Below, piece after piece: positions 1 to 6,082 of a DNA stretch of 7,930 nt. Every line of letters starts with the position of its first letter. Position 1 is the stretch's first letter. The translations under genes and the position numbers were made by a program. The stretch spans positions 1-7,930 of the forward strand of contig JAFXHW010000237.1 in NCBI GenBank assembly GCA_017533545.1. Direction: 5' to 3'. The DNA is from Clostridia bacterium (lineage in GTDB: Bacteria > Bacillota_A > Clostridia > Oscillospirales > CAG-272). Below the pieces are notes generated by a model. The model worked only from the letters and a program-made list of their open reading frames with translations, was not told the origin of the DNA and did no database searches.

Positions 1-475
1 CTTCTTCGGGACGGGTGTAGGACGAGTGTTCCGCAACAACATCGTCTTCAACGCCTGCGAGAACGCCGAGTTCGCCTTCGACAACAACGCCGTGCGCATG
101 CGCGTATTCAACGACCTTCTTGGTAACTTCGATGTTCTCTTCGTAATCGAAGTGAGAACCGTCGATCATAACGGAGGTAAAACCGTTGTCGATGCACGCC
201 TTGCAGATCTCGAAGTCTGCGCCGTGGTCGAGGTGGAGAGCAAAGTCAAGACCGTTGGTGTCCTTAACTGCAGCTTCTGCAAGAGCGATAAGGTAGTCGG
301 GCTTTGCATACTTGCGTGCGCCTGCGGATACCTGCAAAATAACGGGAGATTTATTTTCGATAGCGGCTTCGGTGATAGCCTGGATAATCTCCATGTTGTT
401 GATATTGAACGCGCCTATTGCATACTTGCCTTCGTATGCTTTTTTGAACATTTCGGTAGTTGTTACCAATGCCAT
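1..475 (-). CDS. fba: Class II fructose-bisphosphate aldolase, 5' part (runs off the window)
   Basis: This gene encodes the glycolytic and gluconeogenic enzyme that interconverts fructose-1,6-bisphosphate with dihydroxyacetone phosphate and glyceraldehyde-3-phosphate in the cytoplasm. The first 158 residues are present; the C-terminal half lies beyond base 1. The start is the ATG at 475, with AGGAG at 486-490 as ribosome binding site. Visible family signatures are GAFNINNME (21-29), HLDHG (81-85, with the catalytic Asp83 and zinc ligand His84 by family analogy), SVMIDGSH (101-108) and EGELG followed by VLAGVEDDV (133-146), where Glu135 matches a metal-binding position. The last signature is typical of the shorter class II enzymes of Firmicutes. 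It has its own sigma-A-type promoter at 526-554. The short leader carries a small GCTC/GAGC hairpin at 498-510 just ahead of the ribosome binding site. It is probably monocistronic or first in its transcript. The identification is very secure. Confidence 0.97.
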   Translation of the reverse strand, partial: MALVTTTEMFKKAYEGKYAIGAFNINNMEIIQAITEAAIENKSPVILQVSAGARKYAKPDYLIALAEAAVKDTNGLDFALHLDHGADFEICKACIDNGFTSVMIDGSHFDYEENIEVTKKVVEYAHAHGVVVEGELGVLAGVEDDVVAEHSSYTRPEE

Positions 476-525
476 AATAAATACACTCCTATAATTTGCT
501 CTTAACGAGCTTTCATTTACACAGC

Positions 526-554
526 ATTGTACTATATTTTTTCATTTAAATCAA
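526..554 (-). promoter_or_regulatory. Sigma-A-type promoter of fba
   Basis: Read on the minus strand there is TTGATT (549-554), a 17-base spacer and TACAAT (526-531). Transcription would begin near 519, giving a leader of about 44 bases before the aldolase ATG at 475. It lies between the mazF stop and fba, so fba does not need read-through from mazF. Confidence 0.8.
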
Positions 555-607
555 GCATATTTTTTGAATATAGCCGACAAAAAATGAAATTCACACAATT
601 TTAACAA

Positions 608-1009
608 TCAGCCGATAGCGCCGTTGTCGGGCATTGTATCGGCAGGCACCAGCCCGAAGCTCACCGATATCGCTTCGTCGACCTGACGCATGAGGGCGTC
701 ATCGAGATGTCCCATTTTTTCTTTGAGCCTGCGCTTGTCTATTGTGCGTATCTGTTCGAGCAATATCACCGAATCGCGCTGCAGCCCTCCTCCGTCGCCG
801 TCGATCGAGCAGCTTGCACGGCTGACCTCAATGTGAGTGGGCAATTTGACCTTGTCGATCCTGCTCGTTATCGCCGCCGCAATAACGGTCGGGCTGTAAC
901 GGTTGCCCACGTCGTTTTGCACGATGAGCACGGGACGCACTCCTCCCTGCTCCGAGCCGACAACGGGACTGAGATCGGCATAGTAGATATCTCCTCGTGT
1001 TATGTTCAT
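608..1009 (-). CDS. mazF: MazF/EndoA-type endoribonuclease toxin (PemK/NdoA family)
   Basis: This is a 133-residue sequence-specific mRNA interferase of the MazF/PemK family, close to Bacillus subtilis EndoA (NdoA). The N-terminal stretch [19 protein letters not shown] (5-23) is nearly the same as in Bacillus, and Arg25 and Thr48, the positions reported as important for cleavage in the B. subtilis enzyme, are both present. [18 protein letters not shown] (78-95) and [13 protein letters not shown] (101-113) complete the fold. The start is the ATG at 1009, with GGAG at 1018-1021. There are two oddities. A Gly/Asp-rich segment at about 63-77 is roughly seven residues longer than the equivalent Bacillus loop, from memory of that sequence. 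The C-terminus also runs about 12 residues past the usual end. In Bacillus a CopG/RHH-type antitoxin gene (ndoAI) lies immediately upstream. Here no such reading frame exists on the minus strand between 1010 and lnt. The family call is very secure; toxic activity in this host is inference. Confidence 0.95.
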   Translation of the reverse strand: MNITRGDIYYADLSPVVGSEQGGVRPVLIVQNDVGNRYSPTVIAAAITSRIDKVKLPTHIEVSRASCSIDGDGGGLQRDSVILLEQIRTIDKRRLKEKMGHLDDALMRQVDEAISVSFGLVPADTMPDNGAIG

Positions 1010-1090
1010 TTTCTTTTCTCCGTTTTCAATGTAAATGCATTAAAGGTTATTTTTTGGAATCTTCCTCTGTTATTTTCTCCCGCTTTGGCG

Positions 1091-1119
1091 TTTTTAAACA
1101 GCAAGACAAAAACTGACAA
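1091..1119 (-). promoter_or_regulatory. Possible mazF promoter (weak match)
   Basis: The minus strand shows TTGTCA (1114-1119), a 17-base spacer and TAAAAA (1091-1096). The -35 element matches 5 of 6 consensus bases and the -10 only 4 of 6. It is the best candidate I found for mazF and would give a leader of about 75 bases. I found no convincing promoter for the plus-strand small gene in the same region (1010-1238). Confidence 0.3.
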
Positions 1120-1141
1120 AAGTATATTTTTCTCGCTTTGA

Positions 1142-1157
1142 GCAATAATAGTATTGC
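1142..1157. repeat. Small perfect inverted repeat in the divergent region
   Basis: GCAATA, four bases, then TATTGC. It sits between the mazF start and the small plus-strand gene, upstream of both. It could be an operator half-site pair, but nothing beyond its position supports that. Confidence 0.35.
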
Positions 1158-1194
1158 GACCGAAAAAGTGACGAAAAATGAAAAAACGAAAGGA

Positions 1195-1226
1195 GTCTTC
1201 GCCTACGTTTTACCGTATGCGAAGAC
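1195..1226. repeat. Strong hairpin between a Shine-Dalgarno-like site and the ATG of the small plus-strand gene
   Basis: GTCTTCGC (1195-1202) pairs with GCGAAGAC (1219-1226). After one C/T mismatch, TACG (1204-1207) pairs with CGTA (1214-1217) around a six-base loop. AAAGGAG (1189-1195) lies at its 5' foot and the ATG follows at 1239, 13 bases after its 3' foot. On the plus strand no T-run follows, so it is not a terminator in that direction. On the minus strand the downstream bases are T-rich but interrupted, making it at best a weak terminator there. Confidence 0.7.
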
Positions 1227-1238
1227 GGTGACACAATA

Positions 1239-1445
1239 ATGTTTGAAAAAGAGACGTTTGCGCCCTATGCAAAGCGCGTATACCGCGACATCTCGCAAAA
1301 ATACTGCTCGCGCATAGACGACAACGTGATAATCGTACGAAATACAGCTCAGAATCCGGCGCATTACGAGTGCCTTTCCTCCCACTTATGCCCCTCCAAC
1401 ACGAGCTGTACGATAAGCAAGCTGCCTGACAACAAATTTGAGTAA
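1239..1445 (+). CDS. Small hypothetical protein with CX5CX5C motif
   Basis: I do not recognise this 68-residue protein. It has no signal peptide or membrane segment. Cysteines are at 23, 45, 51 and 57, the last three evenly spaced as CX5CX5C with His49 between, which might bind a metal. The N-terminal half is mixed charged and aromatic, around YAKRVYRDISQKYC. Evidence that it is a real gene: it ends at 1445 directly inside the 5' arm of an excellent terminator, its codon choice resembles that of its neighbours, and it fills the gap between mazF and lnt where no other gene fits. Evidence against: only a weak GGTG at 1227-1230 stands close to the ATG, and the better AAAGGAG is 44 bases upstream across a hairpin. 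A 23-codon GTG frame (1168-1239) ends TAATG, overlapping this start by one base, so coupling is possible. The opposite-strand frames here look less protein-like. Confidence 0.6.
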   Translation: MFEKETFAPYAKRVYRDISQKYCSRIDDNVIIVRNTAQNPAHYECLSSHLCPSNTSCTISKLPDNKFE

Positions 1446-1482
1446 AAAACAATGCGTGTCAACTGACACGCATTGTTTTTTT
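1444..1482. terminator. Bidirectional intrinsic terminator between the small plus-strand gene and lnt
   Basis: A perfect 11-base stem (1450-1460 with 1465-1475) with a four-base loop is flanked by A-run 1444-1449 and T-run 1476-1482, so it has a U-tract in both directions. It overlaps the stop codon of the small gene (1443-1445) and the lnt stop (1481-1483), serving both convergent transcripts. Confidence 0.93.
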
Positions 1483-3103
1483 ATTTTGTTTTGCCTTTTT
1501 TCCTATTTATCGGTTTGGGCGGTTCTTTTTTGTCATGTTTTACGAAGGTATATTTAAATGCAACAAACATGCCCATTAAGATTACCGAGAAGAACACGAT
1601 CACGTTGCCCGATCTCGCGTACGGGGTGGCACTGTTTCTGAAAACAATATTTTCGGTGATATATCCCTCTTTTTGCGCGCCGATACTCTTCATCACCTCA
1701 CCTGTAGGCGATATGATGCTCGAAATACCGGTGTTTGCCGCACGTAGCAGATACCGTCCGCTCTCAACTGCGCGAAGGACCGCGTGCTTGTTATGCTGAT
1801 ACACCGCCGCCGAATCGCGATACCATGAATCGTTGGTCGACAGAGCTATAAGCTGCGCACCGTCACGAACCGAATCGCGCACGATGCTGTCATATATCGA
1901 ATCAAAGCATATAATGCCGCCTATCTTGCCGTAAACGGTGTCGAAAATTTCGCTGTCCGATCCTGCATCAAGGTCATTTTGCATGATATTTACATCGGAA
2001 ACCGTCGGCACTATCGAAGCTATAAGTCCTTCCATCGGCATATATTCGCCGAAGGGCACGAGCTTGCGTTTGGAATACACCGTTTCCGATATCCGTCCGT
2101 CGGGCAGGAAAAGATACTGGGAATTGTATATTTCTTCTTTACCTTCCCCGTCAGTCTTTGCTGAAAAAGTACCGACAACTATATATGCATCGCATTCGAC
2201 CGAAAGCTCGGATATCTGATTTTTAATCACCTCGGCGGAATCGATCTGCACGTTTATTACCGTCTCCGGCCAGACAACGATCTTAGCATCGCTTTCCTCA
2301 ACAGCCTGCCTTGTCAGATCGCAGTATATATCGCAGCAATCCATAACGGAATACGATTTCCATTTTTCGACCGACGAAATATTTCCCTGAATTACAGCCA
2401 CGGGGATATCTTCGCCGTTGTCGACGTAATAGAGCATGAAAAACAAACCGAAAAGGAAGTTGAGCGCCATAACAGATGCTCCGACAGCGGCAGCAACGTT
2501 GGGCTTGAACTTGAATTTTTTACGTTCCTTTTCCTTGCGCGCTTCAATGTCCTCGCTTTCACGCAAAAATCCGAGCGCGAAGCAGGCATTTGAAAAGGCG
2601 ATCAACGTACCTACAAAGAGCGACCCAAAAAGGGCGGCGCCCTGAATCATCTGTCGGCAGGCGACCTGCGAAATCGCGAGACGGAAAAAGGGGATACCTG
2701 CAAAGGTAAGGCTTTGCGCCCACTCGAGCATCGTCCACCATGCAGCAAGCATGACAGGATACAGCCATCTCTTTTTACCCTTAGAAAGACGGAAAAGCGG
2801 AGCGATGAACGCTGTTCCCAAACTCTGTATGAGAGCAAAGCCGATCCAGCCTGCTGCGCAGACGAGCGCACTCTCGGACGGGCTGAGTCCCGCAAAATCC
2901 ATCGGATAAAGGGCCGTGAACCAATGATAAAGTACCCCGTAGTACCCGAGCGAAAAAACGAGTCCGTGTCGGTACTTCGGAGTGTCCTTTATCAGAACAT
3001 AGAAAAATGGAACAATCGATATCCAGGCAAGGTACCAAAGCGAATCGAATATAAGAGGCAGTGCGGTAAGTACGCCCGATATCAGACAAATCAAATAACT
3101 CAA
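1481..3103 (-). CDS. lnt: Apolipoprotein N-acyltransferase (Lnt)
   Basis: This 540-residue membrane protein would transfer an acyl chain from a phospholipid to the N-terminal cysteine of diacylated lipoproteins, the last step of lipoprotein maturation. It has about six hydrophobic segments in residues 1-226, an extracellular nitrilase-type domain from about 233 to 490, and a final membrane helix at about 500-518 followed by a Lys-rich tail. The catalytic triad is visible: Glu280 in VVWPET, Lys345 in YSKRKLVPFGEY and Cys399 in GGIICFD. Glu353 in PFGE is also kept. The length is normal for the family. The start is a TTG at 3103, 7 bases after GGAG (3111-3114). No ATG or GTG exists in this frame between the upstream in-frame stop (3122-3124) and the conserved N-terminus. 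It is last in the yabB-rsmI-rlu-lnt run and is followed by a strong terminator. The identification is firm; the in vivo acyl donor and substrate are inferred from the family. Confidence 0.93.
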   Translation of the reverse strand: MSYLICLISGVLTALPLIFDSLWYLAWISIVPFFYVLIKDTPKYRHGLVFSLGYYGVLYHWFTALYPMDFAGLSPSESALVCAAGWIGFALIQSLGTAFIAPLFRLSKGKKRWLYPVMLAAWWTMLEWAQSLTFAGIPFFRLAISQVACRQMIQGAALFGSLFVGTLIAFSNACFALGFLRESEDIEARKEKERKKFKFKPNVAAAVGASVMALNFLFGLFFMLYYVDNGEDIPVAVIQGNISSVEKWKSYSVMDCCDIYCDLTRQAVEESDAKIVVWPETVINVQIDSAEVIKNQISELSVECDAYIVVGTFSAKTDGEGKEEIYNSQYLFLPDGRISETVYSKRKLVPFGEYMPMEGLIASIVPTVSDVNIMQNDLDAGSDSEIFDTVYGKIGGIICFDSIYDSIVRDSVRDGAQLIALSTNDSWYRDSAAVYQHNKHAVLRAVESGRYLLRAANTGISSIISPTGEVMKSIGAQKEGYITENIVFRNSATPYARSGNVIVFFSVILMGMFVAFKYTFVKHDKKEPPKPINRKKGKTK

Positions 3104-3114
3104 ATCATTTCTCC
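3101..3114 (-). promoter_or_regulatory. Ribosome binding site and TTG start of lnt, with a decoy ATG
   Basis: The minus strand reads GGAGAAATGATTTGAG. An ATG at 3108 opens a frame of only two codons (ATG ATT TGA) and is too close to the GGAG. The TTG at 3103 is in the lnt frame at ideal spacing and overlaps that TGA. This decides the start of lnt. Confidence 0.75.
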
Positions 3115-3121
3115 GTTTTGC

Positions 3122-4054
3122 TTAAAACTCTTTCAAAAACCACATTTTGTCGGCATTGGGTTCTATTTCGTATGTTTTGCCGTCAAGAACAAGTTTATAC
3201 GAATAGAGCGACTGATATTTATATCCGCGGCGTTTGTCGTCACGATTGACGCCGTATTTGCCGTCGCCGAGAAGGGGATGACCTATTGATGCCATGTGGG
3301 CACGGATCTGATGAGTGCGGCCCGTTTCAAGCTCAACTTCGAGAAGGGAGAGATCGCCTTTTTCGGCCAGGACTTTGTATTTTGTGATGATCGTTTTGAC
3401 ATCCCTCATACCATTCGGCTTGTTTTTGTAAACGGTCACCTGCTTTTCTTCGCTGTCCTTGGTGAGATAACCGACAAGTCTGTCGCTCTTTTTCTCCATC
3501 TTACCATGAACGGCACAAAGGTAGAATTTCCTTATCTCCCCGTTTTTGATCTTCTCATTTATGCTTCTGAGAGTGGGCGCATTCTTTGCCGCGATAACGA
3601 TACCGCCGGTATTGCGGTCGATACGGTTGCAAAGCGATGGCGAAAAGCTGTTTTCGGCATCGGGATCATACTCGCCCTTACGATAAAGATAGGCCTTGAC
3701 GTGCTCGATAAGTGTATCGGCAACCTCGCCGTCCTCTCCGCTGTGCGCGAGCACTCCCGGCTTTTTGTCAAGCAAAAGGAAGTTTTCATCCTCGTATACG
3801 ATCTCGAGTTTGGGCACGATGACCTTGCAGGCCTCGTCCTTGTTTTGCGAGAAAAACTCCTCGGCAATAAAGAGCTGTACCGTATCGCCGACAGCGAGCA
3901 TCTGCGATATCTCGGCGCGCTTGCGGTTGACCTTTATCTTTTTTATGCGGATGAATTTATACATCAGCGCCTTTGGAAGAAGGGGTATCGCCTTTGAAAG
4001 AAATTTATCAAGGCGCTGACCCGCGTCGTTTGAATTAATTTCAAGTATTCTCAT
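3122..4054 (-). CDS. RluA-family pseudouridine synthase (RluC/RluD-like)
   Basis: This cytoplasmic RNA-modifying enzyme of 310 residues isomerises uridine to pseudouridine, probably in 23S rRNA by family precedent. An S4-type RNA-binding domain occupies about residues 1-65 (QRLDKFLSKAIP near the start, KIKVNRKRAEIS at 39-50). The catalytic domain follows: LEIVYEDENFLLLDKKPGVLAH (83-104), NRIDRNTGG (143-151) with the presumed catalytic Asp146, and TGRTHQIRAHMASIGHPLLGD (244-264). The usual HRLDR motif is NRIDR here, a tolerated variant with the Asp kept. The start ATG at 4054 has only a weak upstream purine stretch (a repeated ACGGAAA), and the rsmI stop lies 18 bases upstream, so translation may depend on the preceding gene. 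The exact target uridine cannot be told from sequence alone, so no specific symbol is given. Confidence 0.92.
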   Translation of the reverse strand: MRILEINSNDAGQRLDKFLSKAIPLLPKALMYKFIRIKKIKVNRKRAEISQMLAVGDTVQLFIAEEFFSQNKDEACKVIVPKLEIVYEDENFLLLDKKPGVLAHSGEDGEVADTLIEHVKAYLYRKGEYDPDAENSFSPSLCNRIDRNTGGIVIAAKNAPTLRSINEKIKNGEIRKFYLCAVHGKMEKKSDRLVGYLTKDSEEKQVTVYKNKPNGMRDVKTIITKYKVLAEKGDLSLLEVELETGRTHQIRAHMASIGHPLLGDGKYGVNRDDKRRGYKYQSLYSYKLVLDGKTYEIEPNADKMWFLKEF

Positions 4055-4072
4055 TTCCGTTTTCCGTTTTTA

Positions 4073-4939
4073 TCAGTTGTCGCCCTTTTTTTCGAGCATA
4101 TAGCTGTAAACTGCGTTTTTCGAAAGACCGCGATCTCGTGCGACCGCTTTTACCGAGGCCATTCTCTCCATGCCGGAGTTTTGATAGAATTCGACATGCT
4201 CTTCGATACTCATGTCCTCCCAAAAGCCTTTTTCATCGCCCGCGCCCTCCATTACGATGACGTATTCACCGCGGCTCTCGCGATTTTCAAACAGTTCGAC
4301 CGCCTCTTCGATTGTTCCTCTCCAAATCTCTTCGTTGAGCTTTGTCAGCTCGCGGCAGAGGGCGATGCGTCGGTGTGGCATGGCTTCATGCATGAGCGAG
4401 ATTGTTTTCTTTATCTCGTGGGGGGATTCGTACATTATAACTGTTCGCTTTTCCTTCGCCAGATTTTCAAAGAACTCGCGCTTTGCGTTGGTATTTCCCT
4501 CGGGGAATCCTTCGAAAACGAATCGACGTGTATCAAAGCCCGAAAGGGTGAGCGCGCAGATCGCGGCGCAGGCGCCGGGAACGGATGTAACGTTGATTGA
4601 GTTCTCGATGCAAAGGCGGGTAATATCGGCACCGGGATCGCTGATACAGGGGGTGCCGGCATCGGTAACGAGTGCGCACGATTCGCCGTCGAGCAAGCGT
4701 GAGGCGATCTTCGCGCCGCACTCGCGCTTATTGTGCTCGTGATATATCACCATCGGCTTTGACACCCCTATAGCCGACAGAAGCTTTGCGCTTACCCGTG
4801 TATCCTCGGCCGCAATAAAGTCAACTCCGGCAAGTATCTTCTCGCCTCGATACGAAAGATCGGCAAGATTGCCAATGGGAGTGGCTACAAGATAGAGCGT
4901 GCCGCTTTCAATTTTATTTTTTTCTTTTATGTCGTTCAT
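4073..4939 (-). CDS. rsmI: 16S rRNA (cytidine(1402)-2'-O)-methyltransferase RsmI
   Basis: This 288-residue SAM-dependent enzyme of the tetrapyrrole-methylase superfamily 2'-O-methylates C1402 in the decoding centre of 16S rRNA, where RsmH adds the N4 methyl. Signatures are TLYLVATPIGNLADLSYR (14-31), AEDTR (44-48), VTDAGTPCISDPGAD (91-105), VPGACAA (120-126), and YESPHEI with CRELTKLNEEI in the C-terminal half. The last 40 residues (from about 244) form the small helical helix-turn-helix-like domain common in this family, with SVKAVARDRGLSKNAVYSYMLEK at the end. I start it at the ATG at 4939, preceded by GGAGAG (4944-4949). A TTG ten codons further upstream (4969) stays in frame but has no ribosome binding site and adds a segment not typical of the family. 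The adjacency to a yabB-like gene matches Bacillus, where yabB, yazA and yabC (rsmI) are neighbours. The GIY-YIG gene yazA is absent here. Confidence 0.95.
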   Translation of the reverse strand: MNDIKEKNKIESGTLYLVATPIGNLADLSYRGEKILAGVDFIAAEDTRVSAKLLSAIGVSKPMVIYHEHNKRECGAKIASRLLDGESCALVTDAGTPCISDPGADITRLCIENSINVTSVPGACAAICALTLSGFDTRRFVFEGFPEGNTNAKREFFENLAKEKRTVIMYESPHEIKKTISLMHEAMPHRRIALCRELTKLNEEIWRGTIEEAVELFENRESRGEYVIVMEGAGDEKGFWEDMSIEEHVEFYQNSGMERMASVKAVARDRGLSKNAVYSYMLEKKGDN

Positions 4940-4974
4940 TTTTCTCTCCGAAATCCTTGTGAAAAACAACTTTT

Positions 4975-5715
4975 TTATAAATCAAGCTTTCCGCTTTCGT
5001 ATATTTTCTTGGCATCCTGTGACATCTCACCGCCGAGATTCAAAAATAGCGGCTTCGGTACGATAAGTGAGGGCGCGGCTCCCTTTTTTGCCGAAACGAG
5101 CACGAGCGAGGGCGCATGATTTTCGTCGGCACAGACGAATATCAGCTTTTTGGGCTCAAGCTTGTTTTCTCTGAGTGCACAAAGCAGGTCTACCATGCGG
5201 TCGGGGCGGTATACAACGTAAAAATCGCCGCCATCGTTAAGACATCTCGACGCGCACTCGCAAAAATCGTATATTCCGCCGTTGCGTTCGCGCCGCGCGA
5301 TGTCCCGTCCGTCGTCGTCGCTCGATTTGCCGCTTGACGTCTTCATATAGGGCGGATTGGAAAAGACGATGTCACATTCGATCTTTACATCGCGAAGATC
5401 GGCGCAAATTGGCTCGACTGTGTCATCAAGACCGTTAAGGCGGGCGTTGCGCCCGATTATATCGGCGAATTTTTGCTGAATCTCAACGGCGTATATCTTT
5501 TTAAAATTCCCTCTCGACGCCGCCAGCAGGGCTATAACTCCCGTTCCGCTGCCGAGATCCATTGCCACGGCCCCTCTCGGCTTTTTGACAAAAGAGGCGA
5601 GCAAAAGTGCGTCGCTGCCAAAGGTAAGGCCGCCTTTTTTCTGTATCAGTTTTAAATTGTCGTTGATCTCGGTAAGCGTTTCGTCGCTTAACAGTTCAAA
5701 AAGCTTTTCGTCCAT
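4975..5715 (-). CDS. yabB: tRNA1(Val) (adenine(37)-N6)-methyltransferase-like protein (YabB/TrmN6 family)
   Basis: This 246-residue class I SAM-dependent methyltransferase has the N-terminal block QKKGGLTFGSDALLLASFV (25-43) typical of the YabB/YfiC family, motif I DLGSGTG (53-59), an acidic ribose-binding position in YAVEIQ (75-80) and the N6-adenine signature NPPY (120-123). In E. coli the family member methylates A37 of a valine tRNA; the substrate here is inferred. A short DE/K/R-rich insertion (about 126-145) follows NPPY, as in relatives. The start is the ATG at 5715. There is no good Shine-Dalgarno site in the 40 bases between this ATG and the ferredoxin terminator, and no alternative start nearby preserves the domain. 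It is the first gene of the four-gene run. I see no clear promoter directly in front of it, so read-through from the ferredoxin unit may contribute. Confidence 0.88.
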   Translation of the reverse strand: MDEKLFELLSDETLTEINDNLKLIQKKGGLTFGSDALLLASFVKKPRGAVAMDLGSGTGVIALLAASRGNFKKIYAVEIQQKFADIIGRNARLNGLDDTVEPICADLRDVKIECDIVFSNPPYMKTSSGKSSDDDGRDIARRERNGGIYDFCECASRCLNDGGDFYVVYRPDRMVDLLCALRENKLEPKKLIFVCADENHAPSLVLVSAKKGAAPSLIVPKPLFLNLGGEMSQDAKKIYESGKLDL

Positions 5716-5747
5716 AATCTATGTAAATCTTTTACCGTTTTCTTTTA

Positions 5748-5789
5748 AAAAAATTGAGGTCAGAGCATGAAATCCCCGACCTCATTTTT
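5748..5789 (-). terminator. Intrinsic terminator of the ferredoxin gene
   Basis: TGAGGTC (5755-5761) pairs with GACCTCA (5778-5784). On the minus-strand RNA four further G-C/G-U pairs extend the stem to about 11 pairs around an eight-base loop. A T-run follows on the minus strand (complement of 5747-5753). It ends 15 bases after the ferredoxin stop and about 32 bases before the next gene's ATG. Confidence 0.82.
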
Positions 5790-5803
5790 GAAATTGTCTC
5801 AAC

Positions 5804-5974
5804 TTATGCCTGAACAGGAGCGTCAACAGGGCAAGTGTCAGCGCAAGCGCCGCAGTCGATGCATTCGTCAGCGTTGATAACGTACTTACCGTCTGCCTCG
5901 GAAATAGCGTTTACGGGGCACTCTTCAGCACATGCACCACAAGCGATGCACTCATCAGTAATCTTATATGCCAT
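5804..5974 (-). CDS. 2[4Fe-4S] ferredoxin, clostridial type
   Basis: This is a 56-residue low-potential electron carrier. Two intact cluster motifs of the form CX2CX2CX3CP are present: Cys9, 12, 15, 19 and Cys38, 41, 44, 48. They sit in the pseudo-symmetric halves [17 protein letters not shown] and [16 protein letters not shown]. The protein is acidic and starts with MAYKITDEC, like classical clostridial ferredoxins that serve pyruvate:ferredoxin oxidoreductase and hydrogenases. The start is the ATG at 5974 with GGAGG at 5985-5989. It is a stand-alone unit with a near-consensus promoter at 6010-6038 and a terminator at 5748-5789, fitting a strongly expressed monocistronic gene. The third and fourth Cys of each half fix the cluster type; the physiological partner cannot be told from this window. 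Confidence 0.97.
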   Translation of the reverse strand: MAYKITDECIACGACAEECPVNAISEADGKYVINADECIDCGACADTCPVDAPVQA

Positions 5975-6009
5975 GATCAAAATACCTCCATTGGTTTTAT
6001 TATGGCGTT

Positions 6010-6038
6010 ATTATATCACAGTTTTTTTCAAAAGTCAA
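6010..6038 (-). promoter_or_regulatory. Near-consensus sigma-A promoter of the ferredoxin gene
   Basis: On the minus strand: TTGACT (6033-6038), 17-base spacer, TATAAT (6010-6015), with TGA directly before the -10 as an extended -10 element. Transcription should begin near 6003, about 29 bases before the ATG. Its strength fits high ferredoxin expression. Confidence 0.92.
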
Positions 6039-6082
6039 ACGATATATGTGAAAAATTGCAAATTTTTTATAAAATTAATGTG

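Noticed and set aside
26..505. 159-codon open frame on the plus strand
   Set aside because: It is the antisense shadow of the aldolase gene, whose minus-strand translation has unmistakable family motifs.
579..601. Possible mazF terminator (AAATT-CACAC-AATTT followed by T's on the minus strand)
   Set aside because: The stem is only five A-T pairs, too weak to call a terminator.
707..1141. 144-codon plus-strand frame across mazF
   Set aside because: Mostly antisense to mazF, without recognisable domains; the minus-strand product is clear.
1195..1226. Hairpin read as a T-box, riboswitch or plus-strand terminator
   Set aside because: No conserved riboswitch core or T-box sequence and no U-tract on the plus strand.
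1203..1452. Two minus-strand frames (60 and 80 codons) opposite the small plus-strand gene
   Set aside because: They overlap each other and run opposite to the frame that ends at the terminator; neither has a ribosome binding site or protein-like features. A hidden antitoxin for mazF was considered, but no RHH pattern is present.
3296..3997. 233-codon plus-strand frame opposite the pseudouridine synthase
   Set aside because: Long antisense frame caused by codon bias; the minus strand carries all RluA-family motifs.
4940..4969. Upstream TTG start for rsmI adding ten residues
   Set aside because: No ribosome binding site in front of it, whereas the ATG at 4939 follows GGAGAG and gives the usual N-terminus.
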